A stretch of 48,508 nt of DNA from Hyphomicrobiaceae bacterium (GTDB taxonomy: Bacteria; Pseudomonadota; Alphaproteobacteria; Rhizobiales; Hyphomicrobiaceae), in NCBI GenBank assembly GCA_020442185.1, contig JAGRKS010000155.1:20755-69262 (forward strand), given 5' to 3'. The notes beneath the pieces were generated by a model. It was not told where the DNA came from. It saw only the letters and a list, made by a program, of their open reading frames with translations, and searched no databases. The position numbers and the translations under genes were made by a program. Shown one piece after another: positions 19,557 through 27,332 of the stretch. Within the stretch, counting starts at the first letter, position 1. Each line of letters opens with the position of its first letter.

Positions 19557-20723
19557 TCAGACGGCCTTGTCGTCGTTCTTCTTACGACCCAGGGAGTAGA
19601 GGTTCTGAAGCAAGGCATCGAAGCCGCCCGCGCCCTGCCCGGCATGCAGATCGATGCGGCCGACCTTCTCGACGAGCTTCTCGAGCGCCTCGAGTTCCTT
19701 GAGCCGCAGCAGCAGGGGATTGTCCTCCATCAACCGCGAGGTGTTGAGCAGAGATCGCGTCGCCGCCGTCTCCTCTTGCCGCCTGATGAGGTTCGCCTTC
19801 GCCACGCGCTCGGCCTCGACCACCTTGTTCAGAAGATCGCGCACGTCTCCCGGCAGGATCACGTCCTTGACGCCGATCTCCTTGATCGACGCGCCGAGTT
19901 CGGCTGCGCGCTCGGCGACGAAGCCGCGCACTTCCTGATCGATGGTGTCGCGGGCTGCGAGAATTTCATCGAGCGAGCGTGTCGCGACGGCTTCACGGAT
20001 GGCGAACTGGATCAGCCGGTAGAGCGTGCCCGGCACGTCGCCCGACGCGAGAGCTGCCTTCTCGGGATCGGCGATCGCGTAGAACGCCGTCAGCGTGACA
20101 CGAATGCCGACGCGGTCCTTGGTCAGGATTTCCTGCGCCGTCACCTCGAGCGGCTGCGGCCGCAGATCGACCTTCACGACACGCACCGTGCGCCCGACTT
20201 GCCAGTACGCATGCCGGCCGGGTTGCAGCCGCTCCTTCAACTGGCCGTCGACAACAAGCAAGCCGGCTTCGTGCGCATCGACGACCGTGTTGACCACGAC
20301 GGGCGTTCGATTGGCGTCGATCTTGTCGAGATGCCGCTTGGCGATCCTCGGGTCGGCCGACGTATCGATGGTCTCGATATCGATCTGCGTCAGCGTCTTC
20401 CAGAATGCGCGCGTCGTGTTCGGCAGAACGAGATGCGCCGGCTCGCCATCGAACGAGACGATCGCGACCTCGCTCGGGCCGGCCTGCACGATGGCGAAAT
20501 GCTGATCCGCGAACGAGGGCTGCGTCTTCTCGAACATGAGCGCCCGCACGGCGGGAATCTCTGCGCGAACGACCTTGAACACTTCGGCGCTGAGCTTTGC
20601 CCCGGGGTCGAACGTCGAGAAGCGACCTGGTGCGAGCAGCTGCTCGAAGCAGCCGTCGCGGCTCAGGATCGCACGCTCGTCGTCCTTGACCACGCATTCG
20701 AAAACAATTCCGTACCGGCGCAT
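19557..20723 (-). CDS. Slipin family protein (SPFH/Band 7 domain), without a membrane segment
   Basis: This 388-residue protein has an SPFH domain (about residues 160-310) with the slipin blocks VDLRPQPLEVTAQEILTKD, GIRVTLTAFYAI, RLIQFAIREAVATRSLDEIL and IKEIGVKDVILPGDVRDLLNKVVEAERVAKANLIRRQEETAATRS in pieces; the last part is a charged coiled-coil-forming helix. Slipins form large ring or cage oligomers at membranes. This one has no N-terminal hydrophobic anchor. The N-terminal half seems to hold an earlier, degenerate copy of the segment before the SPFH domain: VKDDERAILSRDG-LLAPGR resembles VDAHEAGLLVVDG-LQPGRH. GGGGAG before the ATG at 20723 supports this start; the frame runs further upstream but only through tRNA genes. 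Function is unknown. Confidence 0.88.
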   Translation of the reverse strand: MRRYGIVFECVVKDDERAILSRDGCFEQLLAPGRFSTFDPGAKLSAEVFKVVRAEIPAVRALMFEKTQPSFADQHFAIVQAGPSEVAIVSFDGEPAHLVLPNTTRAFWKTLTQIDIETIDTSADPRIAKRHLDKIDANRTPVVVNTVVDAHEAGLLVVDGQLKERLQPGRHAYWQVGRTVRVVKVDLRPQPLEVTAQEILTKDRVGIRVTLTAFYAIADPEKAALASGDVPGTLYRLIQFAIREAVATRSLDEILAARDTIDQEVRGFVAERAAELGASIKEIGVKDVILPGDVRDLLNKVVEAERVAKANLIRRQEETAATRSLLNTSRLMEDNPLLLRLKELEALEKLVEKVGRIDLHAGQGAGGFDALLQNLYSLGRKKNDDKAV

Positions 20724-21077
20724 TAGCGGCGCTCCCCGTTTCGTGTGAAATTCGTTCGATCGCAACTGACGGCCTCGGCTTTCGTTGGCCAGCGACGGGT
20801 CACCGGCTGCCCCCACACCGAGATCGCGGGCCGGCGCTTCAGCCCGTGCGCTCCACGTTGCACCTCTGGTTGCGGACGTGCACGCCCTGGGGAGTGCCGC
20901 CGGGACCAGTGGCTCCGGTTTCGCGCACGGACGGTATCCGCGCCGGCTCATGGCGTCTCGACGCTCGCCTGGCCGGGAAAACCTTCGGCCGAAGCCTCGG
21001 ATTCGCCCAGCGCGGCCGGGAAGCAGCCGGCTTCCCTTGTGTCGTTCGGACCTAAACCGAGTGCCCTTGCGGGCGGA
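20724..21077. other. Gap between the slipin gene and the tRNA genes
   Basis: This stretch lies downstream of the two tRNA genes and upstream of slipin, all on the minus strand. It contains a 12-base palindrome, CTTCGGCCGAAG (20983-20994), and a 7-base-pair hairpin (GGGAAGC/GCTTCCC, 21018-21036). Either could end or process the tRNA transcript. I see no gene. Confidence 0.5.
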
Positions 21078-21148
21078 TAGCAACACGGGATTTGAACCCG
21101 CGTCCAAAGGATTAACAGTCCTCCGCTCTACCACTGAGCTAGTTGCTA
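21078..21148 (-). tRNA. tRNA-like gene, anticodon GTT (Asn), atypical
   Basis: On the minus strand the sequence folds as a full cloverleaf: acceptor TAGCAAC/GTTGCTA (7 pairs), D-stem GCTC/GAGC, anticodon stem GAGGA/TCCTT with loop CTGTTAA, and T-arm GCGGG-TTCAAAT-CCCGT. The anticodon is GTT, which reads Asn codons. Oddities: the base after the acceptor stem is T where bacterial tRNA-Asn has G, and the next three bases are CCG, so no CCA is encoded. The acceptor stem starts with a T-A pair and differs from the usual Asn form. It could be a divergent tRNA, a pseudogene or a processed relic. Coordinates exclude the discriminator base at 21077. Confidence 0.75.
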
Positions 21149-21150
21149 GT

Positions 21151-21224
21151 TGGCCAAGCTGGAAGGATTTGAACCTCCGTCCTCCCGATCAAAGTCGGGT
21201 GCTCTACCCCTGAGCTACAGCCCG
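21151..21224 (-). tRNA. tRNA-like gene, probable anticodon TTG (Gln), atypical
   Basis: On the minus strand: acceptor CGGGCTG/CAGCTTG (with two wobble pairs), D-stem GCTC/GAGC, anticodon stem CCCGA/TCGGG, T-arm GGAGG-TTCAAAT-CCTTC (its last pair G-C and first pairs intact apart from one wobble), discriminator G (21154) and an encoded CCA (21151-21153). The anticodon loop is CTTTGA, only six bases instead of seven, so the anticodon TTG is an assignment by position after the universal T33. A tRNA-Gln normally has a weak first acceptor pair; here it is C-G. It lies two bases upstream of the GTT tRNA in the same transcript. Confidence 0.7.
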
Positions 21225-21554
21225 AACCCCAGGACGCGGAACACGCAACCCGCACAGCGGTGCGCGCCAGCCGGGTCTCGACGAGCCCGGACACACGGCC
21301 TCCATAGGGGCAGGGCGGACTATACCCGAACGGCGGCGAAAGTGAGAACCGGCATGGCGGGCGATTTGCGCGCTGGACTTGTCTCGCCCCCGCCGGGGCT
21401 TCAGTGCTTGTTTTGTCTCGCGCCACTGATTTCGTTGACCCATTCACCGATGCCGTCGGACCGCACTTCGGCTGCAACATTCACGACATGCATGGCCGGA
21501 TCTTGAACGGCGACGGCTGCGGCGGTACCTCAAGTCGCACAGGGGGATTTCGCC
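21225..21554. other. Divergent region between the tRNA genes and the GMC oxidoreductase gene
   Basis: The left part carries the tRNA promoter candidate and leader hairpin on the minus strand. Towards the right, TTGACC near 21435 is a possible -35 for the oxidoreductase gene, but no -10 fits. Just before that gene AGGGGGA (21541-21547) is its ribosome site. I see no further gene. Confidence 0.5.
21319..21348 (-). promoter_or_regulatory. Possible promoter of the tRNA pair
   Basis: On the minus strand TTCTCA (21343-21348), an 18-base spacer and TATAGT (21319-21324) resemble a sigma-70 promoter, with a good -10. It would give a leader of about 85 bases, in which 21271-21290 forms a strong hairpin (CCGGG/CCCGG outer stem). 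Confidence 0.4.
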
Positions 21555-23213
21555 ATGACTCGCCTCGCCCGCCCGATCGAAGCACTGAAGGATCGCTATG
21601 ACATTGTCGTCGTCGGCTCCGGCTACGGCGGTGGCGTAGCCGCTTCCCGCCTGGCGCGCGCCGGAAAGAAGGTGGCGGTCCTCGAACGCGGCCGCGAATT
21701 CGTCACCGGCGAATTTCCGGCACGCTTCCCCGATCTCAAGGGCGAGATGCAGTTACACGGCCGGAAGGGCCGTACAGGGCCTGCAACCGCGCTCTACGAC
21801 GTGCGTCTCGGCGATGACATGCATGTGGTCGTCGGTTGCGGACTTGGCGGCGGCTCCCTCGTCAATGCCGGCGTCGCCCTGCGGCCGGATCGACGCGTGT
21901 TCGCCGACGAAGCCTGGCCCGGTCAGATCCGCCAGGACGGCACACTCGACCAGGGATATGCGCGCGCCGAGGCATGGCTGCGGCCGGCTGCCGATCCCGA
22001 GGCCGCGCGACTGGCCAAGTACAAGGCTCTCGACGGTGCCGGAAGCAGCATGGGCCATACGACGATCGCGCCGCGCGTCGCCGTCAATTTCACCGGAGGG
22101 ACGAGTGCGGCCGGCATCCTCCAACCGGCCTGCACGCGCTGTGGCGATTGCTGCGGCGGCTGCAACGTCGGCGCCAAGAACACCGTCGCATTGACATATC
22201 TGCCGGATGCCGTCCGCCATGGCGCCGAGGTTTTCACGCACATGAAGGTGCGCGACATCGCCCGCCGCGCCGACGGCCGATGGTCGTTGCACGTCGAGCG
22301 GCTGGACGCCGCCGCCAAGGGCGAGACGCGCAACATCACGCTCACGGCCGACATCGTGATCCTCGCAGCCGGCACACTTGGCTCCACGGAGATACTGCTG
22401 CGTTCAGCCGCAAAGGGGCTCCCGGTATCCGATCGTCTCGGCCATCGCTTCTCCGCCAACGGTGACATCATCGCTTTCGGCTGGGGTGCAAAGAACGCAA
22501 TCAATGCCGTCGGAATCGGCCACCCGGCAAAGATCGAGGGCGCCGAGATCGGCGCCGCCGTCTCGGGCCAGATCGAGATCCGCGACGGGGACGACCTGGA
22601 GTGCGAATTGACGATCCAGGAAGGCGTGCTGCCGAGTTCGGTGGCACCGGCCTTGCCGCTGATGTTCATTCCGAATGGGCGGCTGCTTGGCGCCCTGCAA
22701 AGCCTGATCTCGGGGGTCTACAAGGGGCCGTTCGCGCATCTGCAGACATTCTTCGCGGTTTCGCACGACGATGCGGCGGGTGTCTTCCGTCTCGACGACG
22801 ACCGTCTGTCGCTCTCCTGGCCTGGCGCTCGCGACGCGGCCGTCTATAAGCGGCTCGACGAAAAACTCGCGGCTATCGTCGCCGCATGTGGCGGGAGCTA
22901 CGTGAAGAACCCGCTGGCGGGAACCGTGATGGGCCACCAGCCGGCAACGGCGCACCCGCTCGGCGGCTGCGGCATGGGCAACGAACGCGGCGATGGCGTC
23001 GTCAATCACAAGGGCCAGGTGTTCGATGCATCCTCAGGCGCCGGCTCTAACGCGGTGCATTCAGGCCTCTACGTGATAGATGGCGCAGTGATCCCGCGCT
23101 CTCTCGGCTGCAATCCGCTCTTCACCATCACCGCACTGGCCGAGCGCGCGATGATCCACATGGCCGCGGATCTCGGCTTGAAGTTCGATATCGAAGCAAT
23201 GCAGCCGGTCTGA
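21555..23213 (+). CDS. GMC family FAD-dependent oxidoreductase (cholesterol-oxidase-like)
   Basis: This 552-residue flavoenzyme of the glucose-methanol-choline family probably oxidises an alcohol or sterol-like substrate. The FAD-binding start is YDIVVVGSGYGGGVAA (residues 15-30) with the acceptor LERGREF after it. GLGGGSLVNAGVALRP and the terminal HPLGGCGMG and IPRSLGCNPLFTITALAERA blocks place it near cholesterol oxidase and long-chain alcohol oxidases. Residues 193-203 hold C-x2-C-x2-CC-x2-C followed by NVGAKNT; the cysteine-rich CxxCGxC pattern occurs in this branch and may bind a metal cluster. There is no signal peptide. RBS AGGGGGA lies just before the ATG. The substrate cannot be inferred; neighbours give no clue. 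Confidence 0.9.
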   Translation: MTRLARPIEALKDRYDIVVVGSGYGGGVAASRLARAGKKVAVLERGREFVTGEFPARFPDLKGEMQLHGRKGRTGPATALYDVRLGDDMHVVVGCGLGGGSLVNAGVALRPDRRVFADEAWPGQIRQDGTLDQGYARAEAWLRPAADPEAARLAKYKALDGAGSSMGHTTIAPRVAVNFTGGTSAAGILQPACTRCGDCCGGCNVGAKNTVALTYLPDAVRHGAEVFTHMKVRDIARRADGRWSLHVERLDAAAKGETRNITLTADIVILAAGTLGSTEILLRSAAKGLPVSDRLGHRFSANGDIIAFGWGAKNAINAVGIGHPAKIEGAEIGAAVSGQIEIRDGDDLECELTIQEGVLPSSVAPALPLMFIPNGRLLGALQSLISGVYKGPFAHLQTFFAVSHDDAAGVFRLDDDRLSLSWPGARDAAVYKRLDEKLAAIVAACGGSYVKNPLAGTVMGHQPATAHPLGGCGMGNERGDGVVNHKGQVFDASSGAGSNAVHSGLYVIDGAVIPRSLGCNPLFTITALAERAMIHMAADLGLKFDIEAMQPV

Positions 23214-23551
23214 GCTTGCCAACAGCATGACGAACCTGTCGGCGTCGCGAGAAGGTGGCATCCGCCTCCGATATCCGCGATATCCATTCGCCCGCCGTCA
23301 GGCCGTGGTTGCGCGCCGGTCGCATAGCCCTTGGACTCGAGGTGCGCCGTCCAGCATCCGCACCGGCCTGATCGTTCGGCGTCTCATCGATTGAGCGTGC
23401 CGCAACGTCACGCGGCTCGGTCGCAATCCTACAGGAATGGCCCCTCGATCTGTTCCGCATTCGACTGCGCCAGACTGCATGATTTCCGCTTCGGTGGCCG
23501 TCGTGTCGCACCTATGCTGAGCCCGAAACAGCTTCGGTTGAAACGGCGTAA
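23214..23551. other. Gap upstream of the tungstate transporter operon
   Basis: This stretch must hold the tupBCA promoter. The only structure I see is a short inverted repeat, CCGAA-ACAGC-TTCGG (23523-23537), 15 bases before the tupB start, which could be an operator or hide the ribosome site. No recognisable -35/-10 pair, riboswitch or gene is evident. Confidence 0.45.
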
Positions 23552-24259
23552 ATGTCTGATTCCGGCTCAATTTTTTCTTTGGCACTCGGCCTCGTCCTGT
23601 CCGGCGACGCCGAGCTATGGAGCATCATCGCACTGTCGCTTCGGGTCTCTCTGACGGCGGTCGCACTCGCCTGTCTGATCGGCCTACCGCTGGGTGCCTT
23701 TTTGGCGGTCGTCAAGTTCCCCGGCCGCGACGCCGTTGTCGCTTTGCTCAATGCTTTCATGGGCCTGCCGCCGGTGGTCGTCGGCCTGTTCGTCTATCTC
23801 GCGCTGTCGCGCTCCGGCCCCTTGGGCGTCCTCGGCCTTCTCTACACACCGACGGCAATGATCATCGCGCAGACCATCCTGGTGACACCGCTGATCGCCG
23901 CCCTCGCGCGCCAGTCGATGGCCGACCTGCACGTCGAATACGACGAGTTGTTCCGCTCGCTGGGCTTATCGATGAGCCGGACCATCGCCGCGTTGATCTG
24001 GGATGGCCGCTACAGCCTCTCGACGGCGGCGCTCGCCGGCTTCGGACGCGCCATCGCCGAGGTGGGTGCCGTGATCATTGTCGGCGGCAACATCGAACAC
24101 GTCACGCGCGTGATGACGACCGCGATCGCGCTGGAGACATCGAAGGGCGACTTGGCGCTCGCCATGGCACTCGGCCTCATTCTGATCACGCTGGCACTCT
24201 TCGTGAATTCGGCCGTGCTGACGCTCAATCGTACCGCGCGGAGGCTTGCCTATGCTTAA
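23552..24259 (+). CDS. tupB: Tungstate ABC transporter permease TupB
   Basis: This 235-residue inner-membrane permease has about five hydrophobic segments and belongs to the tungstate uptake system. Typical of TupB are FMGLPPVVVGLFVYLALSRSGPLG, MIIAQTILVTPLI and the cytoplasmic coupling loop ELFRSLGLSMSRTI, followed by ALAGFGRAIAEVGAVIIVGGNI. The operon order is B-C-A, with an eight-base overlap between tupB and tupC. Molybdate or sulfate permeases are related, but the neighbouring TupA-type binding protein supports tungstate. Confidence 0.93.
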   Translation: MSDSGSIFSLALGLVLSGDAELWSIIALSLRVSLTAVALACLIGLPLGAFLAVVKFPGRDAVVALLNAFMGLPPVVVGLFVYLALSRSGPLGVLGLLYTPTAMIIAQTILVTPLIAALARQSMADLHVEYDELFRSLGLSMSRTIAALIWDGRYSLSTAALAGFGRAIAEVGAVIIVGGNIEHVTRVMTTAIALETSKGDLALAMALGLILITLALFVNSAVLTLNRTARRLAYA

Positions 24260-25007
24260 GCGCTCCGATGCACCCGTAAGCGACGACATTTCGGCCCAAC
24301 CCCTGTTTCCACTCGCGGCCACCGATCTCGTCTTCGCCGATCGCGGCCGCACCTTGATCGACAACCTGTCGCTGACCCTCGACGGGCGCGGCATAACGGC
24401 CGTCATGGGCTCGAACGGTGCCGGCAAGAGCCTGCTCCTGCGCCTGCTCCACGGCCTTCTGACGCCGACGTCAGGCGCCATTCGCTGGGGCGGCAACCCC
24501 TTGAGCGACGAGGTGCGCGCCCGTCAGGCCATGGTCTTCCAGCGCCCGACGATGTTGCGCCGCTCCGCCGCCGACAACCTGCGCTTCGTTCTGAATCATC
24601 TCCCGCGCAACGAACGGGACCGCCGCGTTGAAGAGTTGATCGCCGAGGCCAAACTCGATCATGCCGCGGCAACGCCGGCGCGCCTGCTCTCGGGCGGCGA
24701 ACAGCAGCGCCTGGCCATTGCCCGCGCGCGCGCCACCGAACCGGAAGTGCTGTTCCTCGATGAGCCGACAGCAAGCCTCGATCCCGCCTCCGTGCACGCG
24801 ATCGAAGAAGTCGTCCGCACGATCCATGCCGACGGCATCAAGGTGATCATCGTCACGCACGACATCGGACAGGCCAAGCGCCTCGCCGACGACGTCGTCT
24901 TCATCAACCGGGGCCGTGTTGCCGAGCAGGCCGCCGCGGCCGCGTTTTTCGAACGGCCGGCGACCGACGCCGCCCAGGCCTATCTCGAGGGCCGCCTGCA
25001 GTTCTAG
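24252..25007 (+). CDS. tupC: Tungstate ABC transporter ATP-binding protein TupC
   Basis: This 251-residue ABC ATPase powers the importer. Walker A is GSNGAGKS, the Q-loop region reads AMVFQRPTMLRRSA, the signature is LSGGEQQR, Walker B is EVLFLDEPT and the H-loop is VTHDIGQAKRLADDV. The ATG at 24252 overlaps the end of tupB by eight bases; a TTG six bases earlier is less likely. No C-terminal molybdate-binding (TOBE) domain is present, which fits TupC and not ModC. Confidence 0.93.
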   Translation: MLKRSDAPVSDDISAQPLFPLAATDLVFADRGRTLIDNLSLTLDGRGITAVMGSNGAGKSLLLRLLHGLLTPTSGAIRWGGNPLSDEVRARQAMVFQRPTMLRRSAADNLRFVLNHLPRNERDRRVEELIAEAKLDHAAATPARLLSGGEQQRLAIARARATEPEVLFLDEPTASLDPASVHAIEEVVRTIHADGIKVIIVTHDIGQAKRLADDVVFINRGRVAEQAAAAAFFERPATDAAQAYLEGRLQF

Positions 25008-25047
25008 GCCCACCCTGAACGTTTCATAACAACGGAGACCAGAACCA

Positions 25048-25905
25048 ATGAAACGCTATCTGAGCCCGCTTGCCGTGGTTTCTCTCGCCGCTGTGGCGCT
25101 TGTCACCATCGCACCGGTCACCGCTGAAGCCGAGGATCCATTCATCATCGTGCAGTCGACGACGTCGACGCAGAACTCCGGCCTGTTCAACCACATCCTG
25201 CCGATGTTCAAGAAGAAGACCGGCATCGACGTGCGCGTCGTCGCGGTCGGCACCGGCCAGGCCATCAAGAACGCCGCCAATGGCGATGGCGACGTCCTGC
25301 TCGTGCACGCCAAGGCAGCCGAAGAGAAGTTCGTCGCGGAAGGCGGCGGCGTGAAACGCTTCGACGTCATGTACAACGACTTCGTCATCGTCGGACCGAA
25401 GAGCGATCCGGCCAAGATTGCCCGCGGCAAGGACGCAGCAGCCGCGTTGAAGTCCATCGCCGACGTCAAGGCGCCGTTCGCGTCGCGTGGCGACGACAGC
25501 GGCACCCACAAAGCCGAAAAGCGTCACTGGAAAGCCGCTGGCGTCGATATCGAGAAAGCATCGGGCGACTGGTACCGCTCGACCGGTTCGGGCATGGGCG
25601 CCACGCTCAATACCGCCGCCGGCATGGGCGCCTACGCTTTGACCGACCGCGCCACCTGGATCGCCTTCAAGAACAAGGGTGACCTGCAGATCGTCATTGA
25701 GGGCGACCCCAAGCTGTTCAACCAGTATGGCGTCATTCTCGTGAACCCCGAGAAGCACAAGAACGTCAAGGTCAAGGAAGGCCAAGCGTTCATCGACTGG
25801 CTGCTCGGTGCCGAAGGCCAGAACGCCATTCGTTCCTTCCAACTCGACGGCAAGCAGTTGTTCTTCCCGAACGCCGGCCAGGAGAACATGAAGAAGGCCG
25901 GCTGA
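25048..25905 (+). CDS. tupA: Tungstate-binding periplasmic protein TupA
   Basis: This 285-residue binding protein has a signal peptide at residues 1-28 (VALVTIAPVTAEA, cut before EDP). The mature start contains the TupA hallmark QSTTSTQNSGL (residues 36-46), whose Thr/Ser residues ligate the oxyanion. Later come GDGDVLLVHAKAAEEKFV, MYNDFVIVGP, FASRGDDSGTHKAEKRHW and GMGATLNTAAGMGAYALTDRATW, all as in TupA. Tungstate supplied this way serves enzymes such as formate dehydrogenase or aldehyde oxidoreductase. GGAG precedes the ATG. A strong hairpin follows the gene. Confidence 0.95.
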   Translation: MKRYLSPLAVVSLAAVALVTIAPVTAEAEDPFIIVQSTTSTQNSGLFNHILPMFKKKTGIDVRVVAVGTGQAIKNAANGDGDVLLVHAKAAEEKFVAEGGGVKRFDVMYNDFVIVGPKSDPAKIARGKDAAAALKSIADVKAPFASRGDDSGTHKAEKRHWKAAGVDIEKASGDWYRSTGSGMGATLNTAAGMGAYALTDRATWIAFKNKGDLQIVIEGDPKLFNQYGVILVNPEKHKNVKVKEGQAFIDWLLGAEGQNAIRSFQLDGKQLFFPNAGQENMKKAG

Positions 25906-26303
25906 TCCACCGGGCCACATCGCATCCCGAACGGATGCCGAAGCACCGAGTGTGGGGCGGGCGCCGCAAGGCCCCGCCCTTCTCGCTTCCGATACGAACG
26001 AGGGGGCAGTTTCGGAGCTGGCCCGGGCAGTTGCGGCATGCGTGGCAGGCTGCAAACGAATTGCGGAACGTGGGGGCCTTGGCGGGCCCGTCAACACGCG
26101 GCACCGGTCGGGCGGATGCCGCGATCGCTCCACCTCAGAAACCGGTTATTGGGAGGTCGTCGCGATGGGCCAATAGGTTGAGTGAGCGACCCTTAGCTCG
26201 CAAGGTCCGCTGCCCGCACCTTTGCAGACTTCAGACGAACTAATCCCCGCGCCACCCGAAGCATCGATCATCACTCGAAGTCTTGCCAGCGAGTGATGTG
26301 CCG
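25906..26303. other. Gap between tupA and the deaminase toxin-like gene
   Basis: After the tupA hairpin there are short open frames without family resemblance. An imperfect inverted repeat (TATTGG at 26147-26152, CCAATA at 26170-26175) lies near the left edge of the lower-GC insert. The toxin-like frame is closed upstream by a TAA at 26241. I found no direct repeats that would mark an insertion. Confidence 0.4.
25955..25979 (+). terminator. Strong hairpin after tupA, probable terminator
   Basis: Seven G-C-only pairs (GGGCGGG with CCCGCCC), one bulged C, and a further three pairs (GCC/GGC) closed by a GCAA tetraloop form a very stable hairpin 50 bases after tupA. The following bases are TTCTCGCTT, only a weak T-run. 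Confidence 0.6.
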
Positions 26304-27332
26304 ATGCGCGGTTCCTTTTTATCAACCAAGACAGGTTACGCGTCGCCCCTCGCGCTGGAATGCGAAGTGGCATGGACGCGCGTACTGGTGGCGTTCAAGG
26401 CCTTCGTCCAAGTCGCGATCAAGGCGGGGTTCAATCCTGGCCAGCCGCGTGTTCCAGCAGGCAACCCTGATGGCGGGCAGTGGACCAGTTCGGGCTGTGG
26501 TGCAGGCGGTGGGCTCATCCACCTTGCTTCGAGTCGTCGGCAAACGGTTCGAGTTCGCGTAGGCCGCTCCTACCATGAGGCAACTCCCGGGCAATCCATG
26601 CGCCTAGCCAATGCAGCGGCCTGGGCGCGCACCGCGACGAATCGCGTTCGCGAAATTGAGCCGTCGTGGAGGCCGCGCCCCAGCCTGACCGAAACCATAG
26701 AAGGCGAGATCCGCGCGCTGGAAGGTGCTGCCCGCGAAGCCGAAGCACGCTATTTGGATTTGACCAGAAGCGATCCACGTTTTGGCATTGGCGGCAATCA
26801 GGGCCCTGCCCTCAGCGAGCCTCCTGCGGGTCCGAGCAGACCTGGGCCACCCGAAATCATCGAGGCCTACCGTTATGTAACCGGAATGCCTCCGGTTCCG
26901 CCTGGCAGACAAGCACCAAAGGCTTCAGGAACGGTTGCCTACATCGATCTGGACGGGACGCCCATCATTGGGGTGAATTCGAAGGCTCCAGGATACACAT
27001 CTGGTGACGAAGCGCTGGCGCAGGTGCTGAGATCGGAGTTGATCGATGAGTATCCAAACATTATGCGTCAAGAAAACTTCGGCTGGAAACCCAATGACGC
27101 CGTAGTCCACGCCGAAGCCAATGCTCTGTTGCGTGCGGCGCAGGTGCATGGTGGTACGCTTCGCGGGCGTGAGATAGAAATGCGAACGGATCGTGAGTTG
27201 TGCTGGAGCTGTGAAACGTTGCTACCACGCATCGCATTGCAACTTGGCAATCCAGTAGTCAGGATTATCGATGGTGCAGGAATGCTGTGGATTCTGCGTG
27301 ACGGGATCTGGATTGAGGGGTCCCGCAAATGA
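26304..27332 (+). CDS. Probable deaminase-fold polymorphic toxin
   Basis: The C-terminal third (about residues 205-342) looks like a zinc-dependent nucleotide/nucleic-acid deaminase of the bacterial toxin type: H269-A-E271 in DAVVHAEANALLRAA, then C300-WS-C303 in RELCWSCETLLP, with VAYIDLDGTPIIGVNS as the opening strands. His plus two Cys would hold zinc and Glu would shuttle the proton. Residues 1-65 form a separate leader with FNPGQPRVPAGNPDGGQW (43-60). The middle is Pro/Arg-rich linker. There is no signal peptide. ATG 26304 gives 342 residues; GTG 26298 and TTG 26283 are alternatives and no ribosome site decides. The gene overlaps its partner by four bases. Base composition is lower in GC than the neighbours. 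Target (DNA, RNA or nucleotide) is unknown. Confidence 0.8.
   Translation: MRGSFLSTKTGYASPLALECEVAWTRVLVAFKAFVQVAIKAGFNPGQPRVPAGNPDGGQWTSSGCGAGGGLIHLASSRRQTVRVRVGRSYHEATPGQSMRLANAAAWARTATNRVREIEPSWRPRPSLTETIEGEIRALEGAAREAEARYLDLTRSDPRFGIGGNQGPALSEPPAGPSRPGPPEIIEAYRYVTGMPPVPPGRQAPKASGTVAYIDLDGTPIIGVNSKAPGYTSGDEALAQVLRSELIDEYPNIMRQENFGWKPNDAVVHAEANALLRAAQVHGGTLRGREIEMRTDRELCWSCETLLPRIALQLGNPVVRIIDGAGMLWILRDGIWIEGSRK

Noticed and set aside
20724..21134. N-terminal extension of the slipin gene by 137 codons
   Set aside because: The extension runs through the GTT tRNA gene and shows no family resemblance; a good ribosome site lies before ATG 20723.
26147..26175. Imperfect inverted repeat as the end of a mobile element
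   Set aside because: The arms are only six bases, no transposase is near, and no matching repeat was found on the other side of the insert.
25952..26176. Short frame after tupA, considered as a gene remnant
   Set aside because: It begins within the tupA terminator hairpin and resembles nothing I know.
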